A stretch of 36,103 nucleotides of DNA from Candidatus Segetimicrobium genomatis (GTDB lineage: Bacteria; Sysuimicrobiota; Sysuimicrobiia; Sysuimicrobiales; Segetimicrobiaceae): positions 1 to 36,103 of the forward strand of contig VBAK01000136.1 in assembly GCA_005882275.1 (NCBI GenBank). The letters are read 5' to 3'. Positions 15,634 to 23,678 of the stretch are shown piece after piece. Position 1 is the first letter of the stretch. Each line of letters opens with the position of its first letter. Made by a program: the position numbers and the translations under genes. The notes beneath the pieces are model-generated. The model saw nothing but the letters and a program-made list of their open reading frames with translations. It made no database searches and had not been told where the DNA came from.

Positions 15634-15642
15634 ATTGTAACA
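15634..15642 (-). promoter_or_regulatory. Extended -10 promoter of selD
   Basis: Minus strand TGTTACAAT is an extended -10 about 35 bases upstream of the SelD ATG. It lies within ATGTT-N13-AACAT (15621-15643), a dyad that could bind the divergently encoded LysR protein, though this is only inferred. Confidence 0.5.
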
Positions 15643-15708
15643 TCAGGGGTTGCCGGGGGGGCAGGACACAACACCGCACGATGGCCACCTTCTGCCCGCG
15701 CCGGGAAT

Positions 15709-15718
15709 AGTGTACACT
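15709..15718 (+). promoter_or_regulatory. Palindrome over the -10 of the LysR gene
   Basis: AGTGTACACT is a perfect 10-bp palindrome whose right half is TACACT (15713-15718), a plausible -10 only 12 bases before the LysR ATG. The LysR message would therefore have almost no leader. Negative autoregulation at this site is typical of LysR genes but unproven. Confidence 0.4.
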
Positions 15719-15730
15719 GGTAGCAGTCCA

Positions 15731-16657
15731 ATGGCGATCAATGTGCACCAGCTCAAGATCTTCCACACCGTCGCGCGGTCCGGGAGCTTCTCGCGGGCGG
15801 CGGCGGAACTCTTGATCAGCCAGCCGTCGGTCAGCATCCAGGTGGGCGACCTGGAACGGCAGTTCGGCACCGACCTGTTCGAGCAGGTCGGCAAGCACGT
15901 GCGGCTCACCGAGGCCGGCCGGGTGCTGGACGGTTACGCCGCCCGCATCCTGGCGCTGATCGATGAGACCCGGGTGGCCATGGACGAGGTCAAAGGGCTG
16001 CGCCGCGGCCGGCTCCTCCTCGGCGCCACCCCGACGCCCGGCACCTACCTGCTCCCCGCCCTCCTGGGACGGTTCAAGGAGCAGTACCCGAGCATCGAGA
16101 TCTCGCTGCGTCTCGCCGACACGCGCCGGATTCAGGAGATGCTCCTGCAGCACCAGCTGGATCTGGGGGTCATCGGCGGCAGTGTCAGCTTTCCCGATCT
16201 CGAGGCGGCCGTGCTCCTCAACGACGAATTGGTCCTCGTCGTCGCCCCGTCGCACCCGTTCGCCGCGCTGCCGAGCGTGCGGGTTGCCGATCTGGCCGGC
16301 GAGCCGTTCATCCTGCGCGAGCGCGGCTCCGGCAACCGCGAGGCGGCAGACGAGGCGCTGCATCGCGCCGGAGTGCACGTCACGCCCGTCTTCGAAGTGG
16401 AAGGCGCGGAGATGGTGAAGCAGGCCGTCGCCGCGAACCTGGGCATCTCGATCCTCTCGCGCTGCGCGGTCGAGCTGGAGGTGGCCGCCGGCCGGCTGCG
16501 CATCGTGCCGATCGAAGGACTCCGGATCGAGCGGGCGATCTCGCTCCTCTCCCGCCGTGATCCCCGCCTGCCCCGCGTGGCCCAGGCCTTTCTCGAGATG
16601 ATCCGCCCGCAGGCGTTGACGCGCCCGCAGTCGGATGCTATTATCACCGCCAGTTAG
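15731..16657 (+). CDS. LysR-family transcriptional regulator
   Basis: This protein is 308 residues from ATG 15731. Its winged-helix domain at residues 3-62 reads VHQLKIFHTVARSGSFSRAA then LISQPSVSIQVGDLE, the standard LysR HTH. A linker helix and a periplasmic-binding-like effector domain follow (LLLGATPTPGTYLLPALL; LDLGVIGG). Such regulators control divergent or downstream genes with a small-molecule coinducer. It sits back-to-back with selD and just upstream of the aminotransferase-serA-serS genes, so either side could be its target. The effector is unknown. Confidence 0.9.
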   Translation: MAINVHQLKIFHTVARSGSFSRAAAELLISQPSVSIQVGDLERQFGTDLFEQVGKHVRLTEAGRVLDGYAARILALIDETRVAMDEVKGLRRGRLLLGATPTPGTYLLPALLGRFKEQYPSIEISLRLADTRRIQEMLLQHQLDLGVIGGSVSFPDLEAAVLLNDELVLVVAPSHPFAALPSVRVADLAGEPFILRERGSGNREAADEALHRAGVHVTPVFEVEGAEMVKQAVAANLGISILSRCAVELEVAAGRLRIVPIEGLRIERAISLLSRRDPRLPRVAQAFLEMIRPQALTRPQSDAIITAS

Positions 16658-16689
16658 CGACGCCGTCAGGCGATGACGGAGAGATCCGC

Positions 16690-16727
16690 GAGCGCTCTCG
16701 CCTCCTGTGGCGGGAGCGTTCTCATTT
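16690..16727 (+). terminator. Strong leader hairpin, terminator or attenuator
   Basis: Arms 16690-16702 and 16709-16721 pair over 13 bp (two G-U pairs) around a 6-base loop, starting 33 bases after the LysR stop. It is followed only by TCATTT, a weak U-tract. GGAGAG at 16678-16683 can instead pair with CTCTC inside the left arm, so a switch between two structures is possible. It could end the LysR transcript or control read-through into the serine genes. Confidence 0.45.
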
Positions 16728-16754
16728 AACGGCAGCGCATGTAACGGCAGCGCA
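16727..16754 (+). repeat. 13-bp direct repeat in the aminotransferase leader
   Basis: TAACGGCAGCGCA occurs at 16727-16739 and again at 16742-16754, a 15-bp period. The second copy ends 6 bases before the GGAGG ribosome site. It may be a protein-binding site or a recent tandem duplication. Confidence 0.8.
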
Positions 16755-16772
16755 CACGCAGGAGGCGACCCC

Positions 16773-17936
16773 ATGGGTGAGATCAACCTGCTGATCCCCG
16801 GCCCGACCCCGCTGCCCCCGCGGGTGCTCCAGGCGATGGGGCGGGAGATGACCAATCACCGCGGCCCCACGTTCGGCCGCATCATGGCGGAGATCCTGGA
16901 CGGCCTCAAGGATGTGTTCCGGACCCGCAACGACATCATCCCGCTGGTGTGCTCGGGCACCGGCGGCCTCGAAGCGGCGGTGGTCAACTTCCTGTCCCCG
17001 GGCGACCGGGTGCTCTCGGTCAACAACGGCTACTTCTGCGAGCGGTTCGCGGAGATCGCCGAGCGCTTCGGCGCGCGCGTCGATCGGGTGCTCGCGGAGT
17101 GGGGCAGGCCGGTCCCCCTCGACGCGATCGCGGGCCGGCTCCGCGCGGACGCCGGCCGGGACTACCGGGCGGTGTTCGTCACCCAGAGCGAGACCAGCAC
17201 GGGCGTGCACAACGACGTCAAGGCGATCCGGTCACTCCTGGGCGATCACCCGGCGCTGCTCATGGTGGACGCGGTCAGCAGCCTCGGGGCAATCCCGCTG
17301 GAGACGGATGCCTGGGGCGTGGACGTGGCGGTCACCGGCTCCCAAAAAGCCCTGATGAGCCCCCCGGGGATGGCGTTCATCAGCGTGAGCGACCGCGCCT
17401 GGGCGGTGGCGGAGCGCGCCTCGACACCGCGATTCTACCTGGACCTGCAGCGAGGGCGGGTGGAAGCCCGCCGGCAGCCCCCGGGGACGGCATTCACCAC
17501 GGCCGTGACCGTGGCCTATGCCGTGCACGAGGCGCTGCGCCTGATCCACGAGGAAGGGCTGGACCGCGTCTTCGAGCGCCACCGCCAGATGGCCCGGATG
17601 GTGCGCGCGGGCGTCCGGGGAATGGGGCTGCGGACGCTGACGGAGGACGCCTGGGCCGTGGACACGGTGACTCCCGCGCTTGCCCCCGATGGCGTCGACG
17701 CCGTCACCGTGGGCACCCAGGCCCGGGAGCGGTATGGGGTCCTGTTCGGCCGCGGGATCGGGAAACTGGAGCATACCGTGATCAGGATCGGCCACCTCGG
17801 GTACACCCAATCGGCGATGCTGCTCGCCGGCCTGGAGACCCTCGGCCGCACCCTCAACGATCTCGGCGCTCGGGCCGCGACGGACGCGGGGCTCGAGGCC
17901 GCGCGCCAGACGCTGCGGGCCCCCGCGAAGCGCTGA
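16773..17936 (+). CDS. Class V aminotransferase (alanine/serine-glyoxylate or phosphoserine type)
   Basis: This 387-residue PLP enzyme has the start behind GGAGG (7-base spacing). The opening LLIPGPTPLPPRVLQAM and TNHRGPTFGRIM are typical of the AGXT/SGAT group. SGTGGLEAAVVNFL is the cofactor loop, Asp166 lies in MVDAVSSLG, and the Schiff-base Lys192 in TGSQKALMSPPG. Members of this group either transaminate glyoxylate or, in organisms without SerC, make phosphoserine. Because serA begins 17 bp downstream, it most likely performs the phosphoserine or serine step (inference). Confidence 0.85.
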   Translation: MGEINLLIPGPTPLPPRVLQAMGREMTNHRGPTFGRIMAEILDGLKDVFRTRNDIIPLVCSGTGGLEAAVVNFLSPGDRVLSVNNGYFCERFAEIAERFGARVDRVLAEWGRPVPLDAIAGRLRADAGRDYRAVFVTQSETSTGVHNDVKAIRSLLGDHPALLMVDAVSSLGAIPLETDAWGVDVAVTGSQKALMSPPGMAFISVSDRAWAVAERASTPRFYLDLQRGRVEARRQPPGTAFTTAVTVAYAVHEALRLIHEEGLDRVFERHRQMARMVRAGVRGMGLRTLTEDAWAVDTVTPALAPDGVDAVTVGTQARERYGVLFGRGIGKLEHTVIRIGHLGYTQSAMLLAGLETLGRTLNDLGARAATDAGLEAARQTLRAPAKR

Positions 17937-17952
17937 GGCCGGCGGGGCGGCG

Positions 17953-19530
17953 ATGCAGGTCCTGGTCGCTGACGGGCTCGGCGAAGAGGGCCTGGCCCGA
18001 CTGCGGCAAGCAGGAGAGGTGATCGTCCGGTCCGGCCTCGCCGAAGCGGACCTCGCGGCGCTGCTGCCCGGAGCCGACGCGCTCATCATCCGCAGCGGGA
18101 CCCGGGTCTCCTCCGCGGCGCTCGGGGGGGCGCCGCGCCTCCGCGTGATCGCCCGCGCGGGGGTGGGAGTGGACAACATCGATGTCGACGCGGCGACGCG
18201 GCGGGGCATCCTCGTGCTCAACACCCCCGAGAGCAGCACGATCGCGGCCGCGGAGCACACGATGGCGATGCTCCTCGCCCTGGTCCGCCGCATCCCCCAG
18301 GCCCACGCCGCCCTGAGCGCGGGCCGGTGGATCCGCGAGCCGTACACCGGCACCGAACTGGCCGGGAAGACGCTCGGCATCATCGGGCTCGGGAAGATCG
18401 GCAGCGAGGTGGCCCGGCGGGCGGTCGCCTTCGACATGCGGGTGCTGGCCCACGATCCGTACGTAACGGAGGACCGGGCCCGGCGGCTGGGCGTGGCCCT
18501 CGGCGGGTGGGAGGAGGTCCTGCGCCGGTCCGACATCCTGACGCTGCACGTGCCGCTGGCCGAAGAGACCCAAGCCCTCATCGGGAGCAACGAGCTGGCC
18601 GCGATGAAGCCGGGCGCGCTCCTCGTGAACTGCGCCCGCGGGGGGCTGGTCGATGAGCAGGCGCTCCTGGCGGCGCTCGAGGAAGGCCACGTGGGAGGCG
18701 CCGCCCTCGATGTCTTCGCCGTGGAACCCCCGCCGGCCGGATCGCCGCTGCTGGCGCACCCGCGCGTCGTGGCGACGCCCCACCTCGGCGCGTCCACGCG
18801 GGAAGCCCAGCGGTCCATCGCCGTCGATGTCGCCGACCAGGTCCTCGCCGCCCTCCGCGGCGAGCCGGTGCATGGGGCCGTCAACGCCCCGGCGCTGGGG
18901 GAGGAGACGTGGCGCCGTCTCGAGCCGTTCATGGCCCTCGCCCGGAGCCTCGGCGAGGTCGCCCAGCAGGTCGCCGAAGGGCAATTGAGCGCCATCGCCA
19001 TCCGCTACGAGGGCGAGGTGGTCCGGATGGACACCCCCGCGCTCACCGCGTCGTTTCTCGCCGGCCTGCTGCACCGCATCTCCGACCAGACGGTCAACCT
19101 GGTCAACGCCGTCGTGGTCGCCCGGGAACGCGGCCTCGCGATCAGCGAGGCGCACTCGGACCTCTGCGAGGATTTCGCCAGCCAGATCGTCGCCGAAGCC
19201 CAGACCTCCCACGGCGCCCTGCGGCTCGGCGGCGCGCTCTTCGGACACCGGGAGGCGCGCATCACCCGCCTGAACCACTGGCGGCTCGACCTCGTGCCGG
19301 CGGCGCACATGCTGTTTGTCTGGAACCAGGACCGCCCGGGGATGATCGGGATGGTCGGCACGATCCTCGGCCGGCATGGGGTGAACATCGCCAACATGCA
19401 CGTCGGCCGGCGGGACGCCGGGGGGACCGCGGTCATGGTCCTGACCCTGGACGCTCCGGCGCCGGCGGAGGCCGTGGGCGAGATCCGCGAGGCGGCCGGG
19501 ATCGCGCAGGTGAAGGCGGTGCGCCTCTAA
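17953..19530 (+). CDS. serA: D-3-phosphoglycerate dehydrogenase
   Basis: This 525-residue enzyme oxidises 3-phosphoglycerate to 3-phosphohydroxypyruvate, the first step of serine synthesis. NAD site GLGKIG at 145-150; catalytic Arg229 (NCARGGLVDE), Glu258 (VFAVEPP) and His277 (TPHLGAST) are all present. After residue 310 come the allosteric substrate-binding domain and a C-terminal ACT domain (RPGMIGMVGTILGRHGVNIA), so it is the long, type 1 form, usually inhibited by serine. The stop TAA overlaps the serS ATG by one base (TAATG), giving coupled translation with SerRS. Confidence 0.95.
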   Translation: MQVLVADGLGEEGLARLRQAGEVIVRSGLAEADLAALLPGADALIIRSGTRVSSAALGGAPRLRVIARAGVGVDNIDVDAATRRGILVLNTPESSTIAAAEHTMAMLLALVRRIPQAHAALSAGRWIREPYTGTELAGKTLGIIGLGKIGSEVARRAVAFDMRVLAHDPYVTEDRARRLGVALGGWEEVLRRSDILTLHVPLAEETQALIGSNELAAMKPGALLVNCARGGLVDEQALLAALEEGHVGGAALDVFAVEPPPAGSPLLAHPRVVATPHLGASTREAQRSIAVDVADQVLAALRGEPVHGAVNAPALGEETWRRLEPFMALARSLGEVAQQVAEGQLSAIAIRYEGEVVRMDTPALTASFLAGLLHRISDQTVNLVNAVVVARERGLAISEAHSDLCEDFASQIVAEAQTSHGALRLGGALFGHREARITRLNHWRLDLVPAAHMLFVWNQDRPGMIGMVGTILGRHGVNIANMHVGRRDAGGTAVMVLTLDAPAPAEAVGEIREAAGIAQVKAVRL

Positions 19531-20819
19531 TGGTCGATCTCAAACTGATCCGCGACCAGCCCGACCTGTTCAAGGCCGCGCTGCGCAAGAAGCGCGCCGA
19601 CCCCGGCCTGGTCGACCGCGCGCTCGAGGCCGATCGACGCCGCCGGGAGGTCGTCCAGCAGGTGGAGGCGCTGCGGGCCGCGCAGAACCGGGCCTCGCAG
19701 GAGATCCCGAAACTGACCGGCGCGGCCCGCGAGGCGCGGATCGCCGAGATGAAGCAGATCGCCGCCCAGGCGAAGGCGCTGGACCCGGCGCTGCAGGACG
19801 CCGACGCCGCGCTGCTGGCGGTGCTGCGGCAGATCCCCAACCCCCCCCACCCCGCCGTCCCCGACGGCGGGCCGGACGAGGGCGCCACGCTCCGCGTCGT
19901 GGGCGCCCCGCCGCAGTTCGAGTTCGCGCCCCGAGACCACGTCGAGCTGGGCGCGGCCCTCGATCTCCTCGACGTGGAGCGCGGCGCCAAGGTCTCCGGA
20001 TCGCGGTTCTACTTTCTCCGCGGGGACGGCGCGCTGCTCCAGCTGGCGCTCGTCCGGTACGCGGTCGACCGGCTGGCCGCCGAGGGGTTCACCCCGATCA
20101 TCCCGCCCGTCCTGGTCCGGCGGGACAACATCATCGGCATGATGGGCGGCGCCGGCCTCGACGAGCAGATGGTCTACCGCGTCGAGGGCGAGGATCTCGC
20201 GCTCGCCGGCACGTCGGAGATGGCGCTCGGGTCCATGCTGGCCGGCGAGGTCCTCAACGAATCGGACCTGCCGGTCCGGCTCTGCGGGATCTCGACCTGC
20301 TTTCGGCGGGAGGCCGGCGCGCACGGCAAGGACACCCGGGGAATCTTCCGCGTCCACCAGTTCGAGAAGGTGGAGATGTTCTCGTACTGCCACCCCGACC
20401 GGTCCTGGGAGGAACACGGCTACCTCGCTGGGCTGCAGGAGCGCCTCTGGCAGCCGCTCGGGTTCCCCTACCGCGTCGTCGATATCGCGGCCGGCGACCT
20501 CGGGGATCCGGCGGCGCGCAAGTACGACATCGAGACGTGGATGCCCGGGCGGGGGGGCTACGGGGAGACCCAGTCGTGCAGCAACTGCACGGACTTTCAG
20601 GCCCGCCGCCTCAATGTCCGGTTCCGCCGGAAAGACGGCGGAGCGGTGGAGTACGTGCACACGCTCAACGGCACCGCGGTGGCGGGCACGCGGGCGATCA
20701 TCGCCATCGTGGAGAACTTCCAGCAGCGTGACGGGAGCGTGCGCGTCCCGGAGCCGCTCATCCCCTACATGGGAGGCAAAACGGAGCTGCGGGCCCGCCG
20801 GCTGGCCCCGCAGCGGTGA
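19530..20819 (+). CDS. serS: Seryl-tRNA synthetase
   Basis: This 429-residue class II synthetase charges tRNA-Ser and, in selenocysteine users, tRNA-Sec. The N-terminal long coiled-coil arm (residues about 25-105, MVDLKLIRDQPDLFKAALRK onward) binds the tRNA variable arm. Motif 2 is FRREAGAHGKDTRG and motif 3 is NGTAVAGTRAIIAIVENFQ. Start ATG 19530 shares a base with the serA stop. Full length and all active-site motifs are intact. Together with selD in this window it supplies Ser-tRNA-Sec, the precursor of selenocysteine. Confidence 0.96.
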   Translation: MVDLKLIRDQPDLFKAALRKKRADPGLVDRALEADRRRREVVQQVEALRAAQNRASQEIPKLTGAAREARIAEMKQIAAQAKALDPALQDADAALLAVLRQIPNPPHPAVPDGGPDEGATLRVVGAPPQFEFAPRDHVELGAALDLLDVERGAKVSGSRFYFLRGDGALLQLALVRYAVDRLAAEGFTPIIPPVLVRRDNIIGMMGGAGLDEQMVYRVEGEDLALAGTSEMALGSMLAGEVLNESDLPVRLCGISTCFRREAGAHGKDTRGIFRVHQFEKVEMFSYCHPDRSWEEHGYLAGLQERLWQPLGFPYRVVDIAAGDLGDPAARKYDIETWMPGRGGYGETQSCSNCTDFQARRLNVRFRRKDGGAVEYVHTLNGTAVAGTRAIIAIVENFQQRDGSVRVPEPLIPYMGGKTELRARRLAPQR

Positions 20820-21598
20820 AGATCGGCGTCGTCGCCGACATCCACTGCGGTCCGGATTCTGACACCCAGCTCGGCAGCCAGGCCCCGGTGCTCCTGGAGG
20901 GCTTCTGCGACGCGATGGAGGCCTTTGGACCGGACCTCCTCGTTGACCTGGGGGATCGCATCAACCCGGTCGCCAGCCGCCAGGACCGCCAGCGCACAGT
21001 CTGGGTCCGGCGGCGGTTGTTAGAGATAGGGGTGCCCGTCCTTCATGTGCTCGGGAACACCGACGTCGGCAACCTGACGAAGGCCGAGTTGGCGCCGCTG
21101 CTCGAACAAGGAAGGCCGTATGCCTGCCTGGAACGCTACGACCCGCGCATCGTCCTGCTCAACAGCCAGGACCCACCGTTCGAACAGGCCGGCGGGGAGA
21201 TCGGACCCGAGCAAATGGCCTGGCTCGCCGACGTGCTGGAGCGCGGCTCGGGGCCGGCGCTGATCTTCGGCCACCATCCCCTCGACGAGCAGGACCTCCG
21301 CGGCCACCGGTACTTCGCCGCGCATCCGGACCGTGCGTGCGTCCGCAACCGCGAGCGGGTCCGCGGGCTCCTCGAGCGCAGCGGGCGGGTGCTGGCGGTC
21401 TTCGCCGGACACCTGCACTGGACGCGCGCGGCGGTGATCAACGGGATCCCGTACGTGACGCTGGGGTCGCTGGTCGACTGCGCGTACACGGGCGGCCGGC
21501 CCGCCGGGACGTTCGCGGCCGTCACGATCCGGGGCCGAAATGTCGAGGTCCGGGTGTCGGGGCTCCAGCCAGAGCAGTTCCATTTCGGGACCACCTAA
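20816..21598 (+). CDS. Calcineurin-like metallophosphoesterase
   Basis: This is 260 residues; the GTG start overlaps the serS stop (GTGA). Metal ligands of the family are visible: Asp8 and His10 (ADIHC), Asp47 (DLGDR), Asn81 in GNTD, His153-His154 in FGHHP, and GHLHW at 198-202. The usual GN(H)D histidine is replaced by Thr82, which may change catalysis. Substrate is unknown. As the last gene of the serine unit and with no serB visible, it could be the missing phosphoserine phosphatase, but nothing in its sequence proves this. It ends 4 bp from the convergent ABC permease gene. Confidence 0.8.
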   Translation: MKIGVVADIHCGPDSDTQLGSQAPVLLEGFCDAMEAFGPDLLVDLGDRINPVASRQDRQRTVWVRRRLLEIGVPVLHVLGNTDVGNLTKAELAPLLEQGRPYACLERYDPRIVLLNSQDPPFEQAGGEIGPEQMAWLADVLERGSGPALIFGHHPLDEQDLRGHRYFAAHPDRACVRNRERVRGLLERSGRVLAVFAGHLHWTRAAVINGIPYVTLGSLVDCAYTGGRPAGTFAAVTIRGRNVEVRVSGLQPEQFHFGTT

Positions 21599-21610
21599 TG
21601 AGTTAACTCA
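21599..21610. repeat. 12-bp palindrome between convergent stop codons
   Basis: TGAGTTAACTCA is a perfect palindrome lying directly after the metallophosphoesterase stop and containing the stop of the opposite permease gene. It may be coincidence of two stop codons, or a short bidirectional stop. Confidence 0.7.
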
Positions 21611-22847
21611 GGGCAGAGCCGCGCTTCCGGCGCGAGAGGGCGTCGACCGTGACCGCGGCCAGGAGGATCGCGCCCTGCACGATGTACTTGACGTCCGCGG
21701 CCTCGCTGGTCAGGTCCAACCCGTTGGACACGCTCCCGATGACGAGCGAGCCGAGGAGGGCCGACCACACGGTGCCCCGGCCGCCGAACAGGCTGGTCCC
21801 GCCGATGACCGCGGCGGCGATGGCCTCGAGGAGGAGCGTCCCGCCGCCGGTCAACGTGCCGGCGGCCTGGTTGCGCGAGACAGCGAGCAGGCCGCCGACC
21901 GCGGCCAGGAGGGACGACAGCGTGAAAACCGCCACGCGCACGCCGGTGACGTTGATGCCCGCGCGCCGGGCGGCCTCCGCGTTTCCCCCGATCGCATAGA
22001 TGTGCCGGCCAAACCGCGTCCGGGTGGTCACCCAGGCAAAGCACGCCACAAGCGCGACCAGGATCACCCCCGCGGTCGGCACGCCCTGCCAGCGGTTGAG
22101 CACCGCGACCACCACGAACGCGGCGGCGGCCACGCCGGCGACCGTGCTCGCGAGATCTAACGCGGGCAGCGTCGGGAGCCCGGCCTGCCGCCGCTGTGCC
22201 CGGCGGAGGAACCTCGTTGCGCCGTACAGCGCGGTCACCGCGACGGCGAGCCCCCATCCCCAGCCCTGCGGCAGGTAGCTGTCCATGACGCTGACGAGGT
22301 GCGGCTCCACCACGTTCAGCGTTCCCTCGCTGCCGAGCACGTGAAGCTGGACGCCCAGCCAGCCGAGCAGCCCGGCGAGCGTGACCACGAACGAGGGGAC
22401 GCCGACGACCGCCGACCAGACTCCCTGGAACGCGCCGATCGCGCACCCGCAGGCCAGCATCACGAGGATCCCGGCCCACCAGGGCGCGTGGTCGACGGTG
22501 ACCAGGACGCCCAGCACGGCGGCGGTCACGCCGGAGACCGAGCCGACCGAGAGGTCGATCTCTCCGAGCAGGAGGACAAGCACGACCCCGATCGCGATCA
22601 CGCCGTCCACGGCGATCTGGAGAATCAGGTTGCTCAGATTCCGGGGAGTCAGAAAATGGTGGTCCTGGACCTGAAAGAACGTCCAGATGACGGCCAGCCC
22701 GAGGATGACCGGGAGCGGGCCCAGTTCCCCCTGCCCGATGCGCCGGCGGGCGGTCTCCACCGCCGCGCGCATCCCGCCGGCCGCGCCCCGGCGGCGGATC
22801 GCGCCGGCACCGCGGGCGGCCGGCGCGGACTCGGGCATGCCGGCCAT
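21603..22847 (-). CDS. Sugar ABC transporter permease, RbsC/XylH type
   Basis: This 414-residue membrane protein has about ten helices and matches the branched RbsC/XylH (CUT2) permeases, including the conserved LLGEIDLSVGSVSGV and the end GGRGTVWSALLGSLVIGSVSNGL. The ATG at 22847 shares one base with the ATPase stop (TGATG). An internal, poorly hydrophobic insert (residues 210-245, RRAQRRQAGLPTLPAL) is longer than in RbsC and fits XylH. It forms one importer with the next two genes. Confidence 0.9.
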   Translation of the reverse strand: MAGMPESAPAARGAGAIRRRGAAGGMRAAVETARRRIGQGELGPLPVILGLAVIWTFFQVQDHHFLTPRNLSNLILQIAVDGVIAIGVVLVLLLGEIDLSVGSVSGVTAAVLGVLVTVDHAPWWAGILVMLACGCAIGAFQGVWSAVVGVPSFVVTLAGLLGWLGVQLHVLGSEGTLNVVEPHLVSVMDSYLPQGWGWGLAVAVTALYGATRFLRRAQRRQAGLPTLPALDLASTVAGVAAAAFVVVAVLNRWQGVPTAGVILVALVACFAWVTTRTRFGRHIYAIGGNAEAARRAGINVTGVRVAVFTLSSLLAAVGGLLAVSRNQAAGTLTGGGTLLLEAIAAAVIGGTSLFGGRGTVWSALLGSLVIGSVSNGLDLTSEAADVKYIVQGAILLAAVTVDALSRRKRGSALS

Positions 22848-23659
22848 CAGGCGGGCGTCCCGCCGGCGGCGCCTGTGATCGCGGCGACCACCTCCTCCGG
22901 CGTGGTCCGGGTGCGATCGAAGGTGGCCACACGCCGGCCGAGCCGGAGGACCACGATGCGGTCGGCGACCTCGAACACCTCGTGGAGATTGTGCGAGATC
23001 ACGACCACGCCGAGCCCCTGCGTGCTCAACCGTTTGATGAGGGCGAGGACCTGCTGGGACGCGCCGACGCCCAGCGCCGCGGTCGGCTCGTCGAGGAGGA
23101 CGACCTTCGAGTGCCACATCACCGCCTTGGCGATGGCGACGGCCTGCCGCTGGCCTCCGGAGAGCCCCGCGATCCTGGCGCGGACGTTCTGCACTGTGAC
23201 AACCGTGAGATCGCGGAGCGTCTCGAGCGCACGCCGTTCCATCTGCTCCTCCGCCAGCACCTCGACCGCGGGGGCGAGCCGCCGGGCGGCCTCCCGGCCG
23301 AGGAACATGTTCTGGACGGCATCGAGGTTGTCGCAGAGGGCCAGATCCTGGTACACGGTCTCGATCCCGCACCGGTTGGCGTCGGCCGGCGAATGGAACC
23401 TCACCTCCCGGCCGTCGAACGAGATCGTGCCCGCGTCGGGCAGATACACGCCCGACATGATCTTGACGAGGGTCGATTTCCCGGCGCCGTTGTCGCCGAC
23501 GAGCGCGACGACCTCGGCGGGATAGACCTCGAAGCCGACGCCGGTCAGGGCCTGGACCGCGCCAAAGCCCTTGACGATCCCGCTCAGCCGGAGGACAGGG
23601 GCTCGCCCCGCCGGTGCGGCATCGCTCCCGGCGCCGCTCTGCCCGCTGCTGAGAGACAC
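22847..23659 (-). CDS. Sugar ABC transporter ATPase, single-domain (FrcA/XylG type)
   Basis: This 270-residue protein carries Walker A GDNGAGKST (55-63), the ABC signature LSGGQRQ, and Walker B VVLLDEPTAA. CUT2 importers often have a double-domain ATPase; this one has a single domain and so should act as a homodimer, as in FrcA-type systems. The GTG start is 19 bp after the binding-protein gene. It couples ATP use to transport through the RbsC-like permease. An added Gly/Ala/Ser N-terminus of about 20 residues is likely unstructured. Confidence 0.92.
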   Translation of the reverse strand: MSLSSGQSGAGSDAAPAGRAPVLRLSGIVKGFGAVQALTGVGFEVYPAEVVALVGDNGAGKSTLVKIMSGVYLPDAGTISFDGREVRFHSPADANRCGIETVYQDLALCDNLDAVQNMFLGREAARRLAPAVEVLAEEQMERRALETLRDLTVVTVQNVRARIAGLSGGQRQAVAIAKAVMWHSKVVLLDEPTAALGVGASQQVLALIKRLSTQGLGVVVISHNLHEVFEVADRIVVLRLGRRVATFDRTRTTPEEVVAAITGAAGGTPA

Positions 23660-23678
23660 CGGCCGCCTCTCTGGAGGA

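Noticed and set aside
15546..15731. Short minus-strand reading frame ending in TGA upstream of selD as a separate gene
   Set aside because: Its last residues, RLTSMVACAG, are the SelD N-terminus; the TGA is read as selenocysteine.
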